From Rhodothermia bacterium (GTDB lineage Bacteria > Bacteroidota > Rhodothermia > Rhodothermales > JABDKH01): a stretch of DNA of 6,123 nt. The notes below the pieces were generated by a model. The model saw only the letters and a list, made by a program, of their open reading frames with translations. It did no database searches and was not told where the DNA came from. A program made the position numbers and the translations under genes. Positions 1 to 5,666 of the stretch are shown piece after piece; position 1 is the stretch's first letter, and every line of letters starts with the position of its first letter. The stretch spans positions 1 through 6,123 of the forward strand of contig JAUIJQ010000220.1 in assembly GCA_030431165.1 (NCBI GenBank). The letters run 5' to 3'.

Positions 1-1608
1 GACGATCGCATGGACCTGCTCGCCCCACGTGTCGTGGGGGATGCCGATCACGGCCACCTGGTCCACTGCGCGGTGCTTGGCGATCGCTCCCTCGACCTCC
101 GCGGAGTACACGTTCTCGCCGCCGGTCACGATCATGTCCTTGACCCGGTCGACGAGGAACAGGAAGCCCTGCTCGTCGACGTAGCCGGCGTCGCCCGTGT
201 GGTACCAGCCGTCATCATCGATTGTCTCGCGGGTCGCCTGTTCGTTGTTCCAGTACCCCTTCATGATGTTGGGGCCCTTCGAGAGGATCTCACCTTCTTC
301 GGATGTCAGGTTCGACGGGTACTGCTCTCCCGAAAGCTCGGCAACGATCTTGCCGTCGGTGAGTCGCTGGATCGCAACCGTCACACCGGGGATGACGTGA
401 CCAACCGTTCCGTATCGCGGTGCATCGATCGGGTTAACAGTGAGGACCGGAGCAGTTTCTGTGAGTCCGTACCCTTCGATAAGCAGGATGCCGGCGGCTT
501 CGAAGAACTCACCAATGGCGCGCGGCAGCGCGGCGCCTCCCGAGACGGCGAACCGCAGATTGCCACCGAGTTTCTCGTGGAGCTTGGAGAAAACAAGGCG
601 CTGCGCAATCCGGTTGCTCGTTGACAGGATAGGCCCCGGGGTCCGCGTTCGCTTGGTTTCGGCGTATTTCTTTCCGCGCTCAACGGCCCACGAGAAGACG
701 CGCTGCTGAAAAGTGGAGCCTTCGCTAGCTGATCGCTGCACGGCGTTGTACACGCGCTCAAAGAGCCGCGGTACAGAGATCATCACGGTAGGCGACAGTT
801 CGACCAGATTCCGGTTGACGGTGTCGATGCTCTCAGCGTAGCTGATCTTGCCGCCCGCGGCCAGCACAGCGGTGTACCCTGCGGTGCGTTCAAACGAATG
901 GCACAGCGGCAGGAAGGAGAGGTGGTGGTCGCCTGGGCCAAACGGAACGAGCCCCAACGCCGACTTGGCGTTGGTGCAGAAGTTCTCGTGTGTCAGCATG
1001 ACACCTTTTGGGTTTCCCGTGGTGCCGCTGGTATAAATGAGGGCCGCCACATCCTGCGGCGTGACCGAGTCTGCGATCTCGCTAATCGTTGCTGACAACT
1101 CGGGCCAGGCGTCGCGGCCCTTCTGCTCCGCGTCTTCCCACGTGAGGATGTGATCCGGAAGCGCTTTTCGCGGCGATGACATTGTTACGATTTCTGTCAG
1201 ATCGTGACAGTCGTCAAACACTTCCTCGGCTTTGCGCTGCTGGATCGAGGTCGACACAAAGAAGAGCCGCGCACCGCTGTCTTTGAGGATGTACGCAACC
1301 TGACTCGCCGGCAACGTCGTGTACAGCGATACGTTGATCGCGCCTACGTTCTGAATCGCAAGATCAACGATTGTCCACTCGGGCCTGTTCTCGGTGAGCA
1401 GGGCAACCCGATCACCTTTCCGGATCCCCGAGCGATAGAGAAAGGCAGACATCGCATTGACCCGATCCTGAAGTTCAGACCAGGAGATCTGCTCCCATTG
1501 CTTCGTCTTCTTGTTCTTGAACTGAAGGGCCGTTGTGCCCGCGTCGTGGTACTCGACGAGTCCGCTGAAAAGAGCAGGGAGCGTGTCGAAGTCAAAAAGA
1601 GCTGCCAT
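1..1608 (-). CDS. Long-chain fatty-acid--CoA ligase (AMP-forming), C-terminus cut by window edge
   Basis: Activates fatty acids to acyl-CoA through an acyl-adenylate at the cytoplasm/inner-membrane interface, feeding beta-oxidation or lipid synthesis. I translated the minus strand from ATG 1608 to base 1: 536 codons without a stop. The adenylate-forming (ANL) motifs appear in order. The P-loop YTSGTTGNPKG is at residues 192-202, followed by VMLTHENF. SGGAALP is at about 356-362, GYGLTET at 379-385, YHTGD at 469-473 with the ATP-ribose-binding Asp473, and the DRVKDMIVTGGENVYSAEVE hinge region at 487-506. The segment from about 297 to 350 resembles the long-chain (COG1022) branch rather than acetyl-CoA synthetases. 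Full members have roughly 600 residues, so the last 60 or so, including the catalytic Lys, lie outside the window. No Shine-Dalgarno precedes the ATG; an inverted repeat occupies that position instead. Chain-length preference cannot be read from the sequence. The family call is secure. Confidence 0.93.
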   Translation of the reverse strand, partial: MAALFDFDTLPALFSGLVEYHDAGTTALQFKNKKTKQWEQISWSELQDRVNAMSAFLYRSGIRKGDRVALLTENRPEWTIVDLAIQNVGAINVSLYTTLPASQVAYILKDSGARLFFVSTSIQQRKAEEVFDDCHDLTEIVTMSSPRKALPDHILTWEDAEQKGRDAWPELSATISEIADSVTPQDVAALIYTSGTTGNPKGVMLTHENFCTNAKSALGLVPFGPGDHHLSFLPLCHSFERTAGYTAVLAAGGKISYAESIDTVNRNLVELSPTVMISVPRLFERVYNAVQRSASEGSTFQQRVFSWAVERGKKYAETKRTRTPGPILSTSNRIAQRLVFSKLHEKLGGNLRFAVSGGAALPRAIGEFFEAAGILLIEGYGLTETAPVLTVNPIDAPRYGTVGHVIPGVTVAIQRLTDGKIVAELSGEQYPSNLTSEEGEILSKGPNIMKGYWNNEQATRETIDDDGWYHTGDAGYVDEQGFLFLVDRVKDMIVTGGENVYSAEVEGAIAKHRAVDQVAVIGIPHDTWGEQVHAIV

Positions 1609-1641
1609 GCGGTTATAACTGCAATTCTCGGTGGCGAGAAT
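1608..1641. promoter_or_regulatory. Two abutting inverted repeats before the acyl-CoA ligase start
   Basis: Two dyad elements lie end to end. Bases 1608-1623 read TGCGGTTATAACTGCA, a 16-bp palindrome broken by one mismatched pair (1611/1620) and centred on GTTATAAC. Bases 1624-1641 are ATTCTCG, GTGG, CGAGAAT, a perfect 7-bp inverted repeat with a 4-base spacer. Together they cover the ligase start codon and the place where a ribosome binding site would be. There is no T-run, so this does not look like a pyrD terminator. A transcription-factor operator for the ligase is the likeliest reading. A 5'-UTR hairpin is the alternative. The regulator is unknown; I do not see a match to the enterobacterial FadR site. 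Confidence 0.4.
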
Positions 1642-1666
1642 GTACTAAAAGGAGGCAGGAAGCCAA
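1639..1666 (-). promoter_or_regulatory. Possible promoter of the acyl-CoA ligase gene
   Basis: Read on the minus strand, TTGGCT (1666-1661) and TACATT (1644-1639) are separated by 16 bases. This is a loose -35/-10 pair in the pyrD-ligase gap. It would place the transcript start about 25 bases before the ligase ATG. The -10 box overlaps the outer arm of the inverted repeat at 1624-1641, as expected for a repressor site. The hexamer match is weak, and read-through from pyrD is equally possible. Confidence 0.2.
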
Positions 1667-1685
1667 CGAAGCGACTTGCGCACCG

Positions 1686-2891
1686 TCAGGAGGTCACCTG
1701 GGCCGGCTCCGGTTCGACGCGCTCATACCGCCACTTTGTGCGATCCTCGGCGCCGACCGCCTGCTTGATACTCTGAAATCCGTTCTCGGCAAGCAGCTGG
1801 CTGAGCCCCTGCTTGATCCGCTTGATCAGCCCGGGCCCTTCGTAGATCAATGCGGTGTACAACTGAACCAGCGAAGCACCCGCCAATATCTTGCGGAAGG
1901 CGGTTTCTGCAGAAGACACGCCGCCAACACCGACAATCGGTACAAGCCCCTCTGTTCTTCGATACAGGTAGCGCACGAGGTGCGTGGCCTGATCCTCCAA
2001 CGGTGCGCCGCTCAGGCCTCCGTTCCCGATACGCAGCAGTCGTTGCGGACTCGTGCGCAAACCCGTTCGCGTCGTGGCCGTGTTTGATGCAATGAAGCCG
2101 TCGATGCCGTGCTGCATACTGACCGCCACGATGTCATCTATGAGGCTGTCAAAAACAAAGTTGCGTGCAACAGGAGGGGAGAGCTTCACGAGGAGCGGCA
2201 GGTGCCTGCGTGTCTCGTTGCGGATCTTCACGAGCGACTGAAGCAGCTCGTCCAGTGCATCGGGGTCCTCAAACGTTTTGCCTTCTGATGTATTCGGGCA
2301 GGAGACGTTTATGGTCACGTAGCTCGCAGCGGAAATAACGGCGCGCAGGCTGTCGGCAAAATCGGCGACTCCGTCGGCACCGAGTATTTCGGGGTCTGGC
2401 GTCTTCACGATGTTAACGCCAACCGGCGGCAGGCCCTTCGGCAGTTTGCCAAGGCGTTCCGCGACGCGCTCGGCGCCCTGATTGTTCAGTCCCATCCGGT
2501 TGATGAGTGCACGGTCAGCGGGCAGTCTGAACAATCGTGGACCGGGGTTGCCGGGCCATGCTCGCGCGCTTACAGATCCGACCTCAATAAAACCGAATCC
2601 GAGTGAGGCCCAGTAAGGCACCGCGACTGCGTTCTTGTCCAGACCCGCGGCGAGCCCGACCGGACTCTGGAATTGCAGTCCCCACAGGTACTGGGTCAGG
2701 ACGGTATTCTCGTAGCGAAGCGACCCGGTGATGATGCCGCGCATGGGTGACGAAAGGCGCGCCGCTGCCATACCGACGCGGTGCGCGGTTTCTGGCGGCA
2801 TCGAAAAAAGCAGTGGTCGAATCTTCTTGTACACAGCGGTAAGAATGGTCCTTCGGGCAGTATACAGGCAGGGCAATAATCGGGCAACCAT
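1686..2891 (-). CDS. pyrD: Dihydroorotate dehydrogenase (quinone), class 2
   Basis: Oxidises dihydroorotate to orotate, the fourth step of UMP synthesis, passing electrons through FMN to membrane quinones. The 401-residue product has the class 2 N-terminal membrane-association region (YKKIRPLLFSMPPETAH, residues 21-37) before the barrel. Further motifs are GLAAGLDKN (79-87), GNPGPRLFRL (114-123), NRMGLNN (131-137), LVKLSPP with Lys236, IASNTATTR (267-275), GGLSGAPL (291-298), VGVGGVSS (320-327) and VQLYTALIYEGP (342-353). A tail of about 40 residues follows, longer than in the 336-residue E. coli enzyme. At the catalytic position the motif is NVSCPN (195-200), with Cys198 where class 2 enzymes normally have Ser. 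The segment GVNIVKTPDPE (158-168) also departs from the E. coli NIGKN pattern. ATG 2891 is the longest start. GTG 2834 (residue 20) would match the E. coli N-terminus more closely. The gene lies 77 bp upstream of the ligase, on the same strand. Confidence 0.95.
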   Translation of the reverse strand: MVARLLPCLYTARRTILTAVYKKIRPLLFSMPPETAHRVGMAAARLSSPMRGIITGSLRYENTVLTQYLWGLQFQSPVGLAAGLDKNAVAVPYWASLGFGFIEVGSVSARAWPGNPGPRLFRLPADRALINRMGLNNQGAERVAERLGKLPKGLPPVGVNIVKTPDPEILGADGVADFADSLRAVISAASYVTINVSCPNTSEGKTFEDPDALDELLQSLVKIRNETRRHLPLLVKLSPPVARNFVFDSLIDDIVAVSMQHGIDGFIASNTATTRTGLRTSPQRLLRIGNGGLSGAPLEDQATHLVRYLYRRTEGLVPIVGVGGVSSAETAFRKILAGASLVQLYTALIYEGPGLIKRIKQGLSQLLAENGFQSIKQAVGAEDRTKWRYERVEPEPAQVTS

Positions 2892-2893
2892 TC

Positions 2894-2931
2894 ACGGCTG
2901 GTCTGGAGCCGTTGGTCAACGACTGTTGACC
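2894..2931 (-). promoter_or_regulatory. Tandem perfect inverted repeats in the pyrD leader
   Basis: Two perfect inverted repeats are separated by one base. The first is ACGGCT/AGCCGT (2894-2899 with 2907-2912, 7-base loop). The second is GGTCAAC/GTTGACC (2914-2920 with 2925-2931, 4-base loop). In a pyrD transcript they would form two consecutive hairpins, the second ending two bases before ATG 2891. That would block a ribosome binding site there. They may be a translational control leader, an attenuator remnant or operator sites. One loop (CUCCAGACC) only partly resembles PyrR-binding loops, so I do not assign it to PyrR. Confidence 0.4.
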
Positions 2932-3009
2932 GCTCGTTCGAATGTTCTTTGATGCACTCGAAAAACAGCGCTTATTGCATCCGCGTCGCGTTGCTACGCG
3001 CAGGCTGTT

Positions 3010-3030
3010 GTCGAATTGCCGGTCGAATTG
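3010..3030. repeat. 9-bp direct repeat, 12-bp period
   Basis: GTCGAATTG occurs at 3010-3018 and exactly again at 3022-3030, separated by CCG. It is an imperfect-turn direct repeat in the divergent intergenic region, upstream of the hairpin cluster. Such arrangements can be tandem half-sites for a response regulator or other activator. Only two copies are visible and no regulator is identified. Confidence 0.5.
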
Positions 3031-3099
3031 TGGGGGCGGCCACATGATCGGCGGAACGGCACACCGGGTCGGAGCGGTGAAGCCGCGGGTACAACGCAA

Positions 3100-3253
3100 A
3101 GGTCGTGCGAGGGGATCTTGGAACCCCAGGTACGCGCACGGTCTGGACGCGTCGTCCGGAGCCGGCCTTCGGGTCGGATGAAAAGGGAGGAGTCCGAACG
3201 GCGCTTAGGGGCGGCGAGGTGGGTGGCTCAGGCCGCCTGCCTCGTCGCTTCCC
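3100..3253 (+). ncRNA. Candidate structured RNA or leader upstream of the sigma-factor gene
   Basis: Several strong stems form in plus-strand RNA. Stem 1 pairs 3100-3109 with 3135-3144 (10 bp, two G-U) and encloses GGGG/CCCC (3111-3114 with 3124-3127). Stem 2 pairs 3140-3149 with 3153-3163, with a bulged G. Stem 3 is CCGGCC-TTCG-GGTCGG (3162-3177), a C(UUCG)G tetraloop hairpin. Stem 4 pairs 3211-3227 with 3232-3248: 17 continuous pairs, four of them G-U, closed by a TCAG loop. After a two-base bulge, GGG/CCC (3208-3210 with 3251-3253) could add more. The G-U pairs would be A-C mismatches on the other strand, which favours plus-strand RNA. Stems 1 and 2 compete, and TCGGA/TCCGA (3174-3178 with 3193-3197) competes with stem 3. 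No known class (RNase P, tmRNA, SRP, 6S, common riboswitches) was recognised, and no U-tract terminator follows. Confidence 0.35.
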
Positions 3254-3360
3254 AGGTTTCTGGCATATCTGATGGATTTTCGTCGCCCAGGGATCAGCTC
3301 ATACTCGGTGTGCGACGAATTTGTGTGGCGCCGATAAACCGAACTGTGAGTCCGCGCATC

Positions 3361-3389
3361 TAAGGTGTAAACAGCGACAGTTCACCTTA
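3361..3389 (+). promoter_or_regulatory. Inverted repeat ending on the sigma-factor start codon
   Basis: TAAGGTG (3361-3367) and CACCTTA (3383-3389) form a perfect 7-bp inverted repeat with a 15-base spacer. The last A is the first base of the proposed ATG. AAGGTG is the only Shine-Dalgarno-like sequence nearby but lies 21 bases from the ATG, too far for normal use. In RNA the repeat would pair the SD-like sequence with the bases just before the start codon. In DNA it could be an operator. Either way it suggests control of sigma-factor expression. Confidence 0.4.
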
Positions 3390-4012
3390 TGCGCGACAAG
3401 ACGGAGGCAGCCCCCGTTTCGGGGATACCAGTTGGTCCGGATCTCGGCGATCATGACCGCGAAGCCGCGGCAGGGTCATCGCGGTCGGCCACCGCAGTTA
3501 TCGACCGTGCCGTCGTGGTCGCGCTTCAGCAGAAAGACCGAGCCGCGCTGAAGCACGTGTATCAGGAACTGGGTGGGCGGTTCTACGCGATCTGTTTTCG
3601 CATCCTTGCGGACAGGCACCTTGCTGAGGACGCCGTCCAGGCGACGTTCATTCGCATCTGGAACAAGGCTCCGACGCTACGGTCGCTTGACGCGTTTGTC
3701 GGTTGGGCATGCCGGATTGCGACAAACACCGCGCTGCAGTCGCTGAGGAAACTTCAGCGCCGCGACGCACTCAGCCGTGAGGTGGCTGAGTCGGAACCGG
3801 AGCCCGCCCTTGAAGCCCCGCACGATCGCCGGATCGATCTTGATCAGGCCATTGCCCGCCTTACGCCGCGTCGGCGGGCAGTGCTCGTGCTGTACGACGT
3901 TGAAGGCTATCAGCATCGCGAGATCAGCGAAATGCTGGGGATATCCGAGGGCACCTCCAAGGCGCATCTTTTTCATGCCCGCGCCGCACTCAAACAGTAT
4001 CTCGAACGATGA
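3389..4012 (+). CDS. RNA polymerase sigma factor, ECF (sigma-70 family)
   Basis: A two-domain alternative sigma factor that would direct RNA polymerase to a small regulon. The product has 207 residues. Region 2 spans about 54-124, with AEDAVQATFIRIWNKAP at 79-95 (core binding) and FVGWACRIATNTALQSLRK at 103-121 (-10 recognition and melting). After an acidic linker (about 131-146), region 4 spans about 149-205. Its helix-turn-helix HREISEMLGISEGTSKAHLFHARAAL (177-201 region) would recognise the -35. There is no region 3, as in ECF factors. About 45 residues rich in Ala and Asp precede region 2 and are not part of the usual fold. ATG 3389 is used because no better-supported downstream start exists; the first in-frame GTG (residue 43) has no SD. 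The stop overlaps the next gene's ATG by ATGA, so the FecR-domain protein is probably its regulator. The ECF subgroup is not assigned. Confidence 0.92.
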   Translation: MRDKTEAAPVSGIPVGPDLGDHDREAAAGSSRSATAVIDRAVVVALQQKDRAALKHVYQELGGRFYAICFRILADRHLAEDAVQATFIRIWNKAPTLRSLDAFVGWACRIATNTALQSLRKLQRRDALSREVAESEPEPALEAPHDRRIDLDQAIARLTPRRRAVLVLYDVEGYQHREISEMLGISEGTSKAHLFHARAALKQYLER

Positions 4013-5061
4013 AGGACCAGGAACTCGAACACCACCTGCGTGCGCTGCCCGAGGCGATTCAGCCCGACCGCGACCTGTGGCCCGATATCGAGAAAGCGAT
4101 TGCTTCGGATACCTCCGGGCGCACAACTGCAGAGCCGGCGCGCGTGTATTTCCTGCGTGCCGCAGCGGCCGCCGCAGTTGTGGTTTGTGTTGCACTTGCC
4201 GCCGCGTGGCTGTTTGGCCAGCGTACGGCCACGACCCGCTGGTCGGTCGGGCCGTACACCACCGGCCCGGCTGATGGTCGTTCGTTCGTCGTGGGTGAGC
4301 GCGTGCAGACCGATGCCTCAACGCGTCTCCTCGCGACGACCGACATAGGCGAGGTTCTCGTCGAACCCAACACGACGATCGAGTTGCGTGAGGCAAATGA
4401 CGACCGTCAGGTCCTGTCAATGCAGCACGGTCAGATCTATGCACGCATTGTCGCGCCACCGCGCGTGTTCGTCGTCGAGACGCCGTCGGTCACGGCAATC
4501 GACCTCGGATGTGAGTACCGGCTTGATCTGGACTCAACGGGCACCGGAATCCTGGATGTTGTCTCGGGCTGGGTTGCGCTGGAGCATTCCGGCCGCGAGT
4601 GGTTTGTGCCGGCCGGCGCGAGTGCCGCATTTGATGGCGACCGGGGACCTGCCGCACCGGTTTTTTCGGATGCTGAGCCCGGCTTCACACAGGCGGCGTC
4701 CCGGTACCGAGAGGCGCTGATTGTAAACGACGCCGACGCCGCGACATCCGCACTCGAACAGCTTCTGCGTTCCGCCCGATCGTTTGACAGCCTGACACTC
4801 TGGTACCTGGCAATCGATGCACCCGCGTCGCATCGATCACGTTTTGCCGACGCGTTTGACGCCACAGGAGTTCTGCCGGAAGGCTTCGATAAATCACGCT
4901 TCGTCGAAGAGCAGCCTGCCGCGATGGATTGGCTGCGACTGCACCTCGAGGAGACGGCGTGGTTCAGGCCCGATCTGTTCTTCGGGCAAGACGAATCTAC
5001 GCTACCGTTAAACAAGAGAAAGAGGATCAAACCGGCACGCCCGGGGAGGATATCCGAATGA
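4009..5061 (+). CDS. FecR-domain single-pass membrane protein, probable anti-sigma factor
   Basis: Likely holds the preceding sigma factor inactive at the membrane and releases it on an envelope signal. The 350 residues divide as follows. An N-terminal cytoplasmic segment spans 1-45 (LRALPEAIQPDRDLWPDIEKAI). One membrane helix spans about 48-70 (Ala/Val-rich, ending AAAWLFG). A FecR-like beta region spans about 88-205, with GERVQTDASTRLLATTDIGEVLVEPNTTIEL features at 96-125 and VETPSVTAIDLGCEYRLDL at 156-174. An Asp/Ala-rich helical C-terminus spans about 222-325, and a basic tail KRKRIKPARPGR follows. No HxxxCxxC zinc motif is present, so it is not a ZAS-type anti-sigma factor. It lacks a recognisable SD and starts in the ATGA overlap with the sigma gene, implying translational coupling; its own stop overlaps the next ATG the same way. 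No TonB-dependent receptor is adjacent, unlike classical FecIR systems. The C-terminal helical domain is not recognised. Confidence 0.85.
   Translation: MKDQELEHHLRALPEAIQPDRDLWPDIEKAIASDTSGRTTAEPARVYFLRAAAAAAVVVCVALAAAWLFGQRTATTRWSVGPYTTGPADGRSFVVGERVQTDASTRLLATTDIGEVLVEPNTTIELREANDDRQVLSMQHGQIYARIVAPPRVFVVETPSVTAIDLGCEYRLDLDSTGTGILDVVSGWVALEHSGREWFVPAGASAAFDGDRGPAAPVFSDAEPGFTQAASRYREALIVNDADAATSALEQLLRSARSFDSLTLWYLAIDAPASHRSRFADAFDATGVLPEGFDKSRFVEEQPAAMDWLRLHLEETAWFRPDLFFGQDESTLPLNKRKRIKPARPGRISE
5043..5050 (+). promoter_or_regulatory. Strong ribosome binding site fixing the start of the exported protein
   Basis: GGGGAGGA lies seven bases before ATG 5058, inside the end of the FecR-domain gene. 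It selects ATG 5058 over the in-frame upstream ATG 4929, which has no such site and would replace a clean signal peptide with 43 unrelated residues. Confidence 0.8.
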
Positions 5062-5588
5062 AAGTACACCGAACCCTACCTGCGATTGTCATTGTGTCTG
5101 CGATGTTGGCAGTAGCCTTTACAGGCGATCGTAAATCGGATCTTCGCCAACCCGGCGAGACTTCCGCAGCCGTAGAGGGCGGATTCCAGCTAACCGCCAG
5201 CCTGCCGGGTACGGCTGAAGCAGAGGGGGAAGCCGTTGTCATCGTAACCACGCGTAACTGTGCGGAACCCAAGAACGCCCGTGTTTCCGGCCGCGTCGTA
5301 ACCTGGGGTGAGGAAGGATTCCAGGTGGAATCGCTTGTGCTTCGCAACGTGGGCGAGGGTCGGTATGCCGTCGACCAGCAGTGGGATGCAGAACACGCAC
5401 TCCTGGTTTTTGATGGGTCGTACACGCGGTTCACAAGTGGACTCCTCATCGGTCTGGACGCCGACAAGTCCTTCGAAGGTCAGGGCAGATGGGTCGGACA
5501 ACTCGACAACGGCTTCCCGACACACCTGCTGGATCGGCACGTGCGTGACACCGATGTCAAGGCCGCCGTGGCGAGGATGCGCGGATAG
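5058..5588 (+). CDS. Small exported protein of unknown function, third gene of the sigma operon
   Basis: The 176-residue product begins with a signal peptide. Lys2 and Arg5 form the n-region, LPAIVIVSAMLAVAFT (7-22) is the hydrophobic core, and AVA at 18-20 is a plausible signal peptidase I site. There is no lipobox Cys. The mature part of about 155 residues is rich in alternating hydrophobic/polar stretches (VVIVTTRN 60-67, RVSGRVVTWG 75-84, ESLVLRNVGEGRY 91-103, HALLVFDGSY 113-122). This suggests beta structure. A helical C-terminus follows (DVKAAVARMRG). It has a single Cys (68). I recognise no family. ATG 5058 is chosen from the strong SD and the ATGA overlap with the FecR-domain gene. 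The context implies a periplasmic or surface partner: ligand or brake for the FecR domain, or the output of the system. Bases 5589-5666 after the stop show no clear terminator. Confidence 0.8.
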   Translation: MKVHRTLPAIVIVSAMLAVAFTGDRKSDLRQPGETSAAVEGGFQLTASLPGTAEAEGEAVVIVTTRNCAEPKNARVSGRVVTWGEEGFQVESLVLRNVGEGRYAVDQQWDAEHALLVFDGSYTRFTSGLLIGLDADKSFEGQGRWVGQLDNGFPTHLLDRHVRDTDVKAAVARMRG

Positions 5589-5600
5589 CACCGAAATCCG

Positions 5601-5639
5601 CTGTCGGACGGGCCCCGGGCGACGTATATTCGGGCGACG
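5601..5639 (+). promoter_or_regulatory. Possible yegP promoter with flanking 9-bp direct repeats
   Basis: CGGGCGACG occurs at 5616-5624 and again at 5631-5639, exactly flanking TATATT (5625-5630). TATATTCG resembles a -10/-7 box. A weak -35-like CTGTCG lies at 5601-5606, 18 bases upstream. An initiation point about 30 bases before ATG 5667 would fit. The repeats around the box could be binding half-sites. Support is by eye only. Confidence 0.3.
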
Positions 5640-5666
5640 ATCGTACAACTCGAAGTCGATGACCCG

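Larger units (their letters stand above)
2892..3388. other. Divergent intergenic region between pyrD and the sigma-factor gene
   Basis: This 497-bp stretch separates two genes read in opposite directions. The short open frames here (for example plus-strand 2942-3181 and 3016-3363) lack recognisable protein motifs and ribosome binding sites, so I read it as non-coding. It contains the pyrD leader hairpins, a spaced repeat GATGCA (2951-2956)/TGCATC (2976-2981), a 9-bp direct repeat (3010-3030), a hairpin-rich segment (3100-3253) and an inverted repeat at the sigma start (3361-3389). Bases 3254-3360 show nothing beyond a small CCAG/CTGG stem just after the hairpin cluster. No sigma-70 promoter is convincing for either gene. 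Confidence 0.6.

Noticed and set aside
10..624. Plus-strand 204-codon open frame
   Set aside because: It lies antisense to the acyl-CoA ligase, whose frame is unbroken and full of family motifs. It is a GC-rich shadow frame.
1648..1655. Perfect-looking Shine-Dalgarno AAAGGAGG on the plus strand
   Set aside because: No ATG, GTG or TTG lies within a usable distance downstream, and the surrounding genes run on the other strand.
1204..1776. Plus-strand 190-codon open frame
   Set aside because: It is antisense to the ligase N-terminus and the pyrD C-terminus and shows no domain motif.
2905..2960. tRNA-like elements (a GTTCGAAT T-loop-like string and a stem GGTCAAC/GTTGACC)
   Set aside because: No acceptor stem, D-arm or correctly sized 5-bp anticodon stem with 7-base loop can be assembled around them.
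2584..3099. Minus-strand 171-codon open frame overlapping the pyrD 5' end
   Set aside because: It overlaps pyrD in another frame and its composition (many Arg, Cys, Pro) is typical of an out-of-frame translation.
3181..3197. Possible RNase P CR-I-like string GGAGGAGTCCGAAC
   Set aside because: The other conserved RNase P regions are absent, and the room before the sigma gene is too short for the remaining RNA.
3677..4459. Minus-strand 260-codon open frame
   Set aside because: It is antisense to the sigma-factor and FecR-domain genes, both of which have recognisable domains and coupled starts.
5607..5620. GC-rich dyad GGGCCC/CCCGGG after the exported-protein gene as a terminator
   Set aside because: The overlapping palindromes leave no adequate loop, and no T-run follows.
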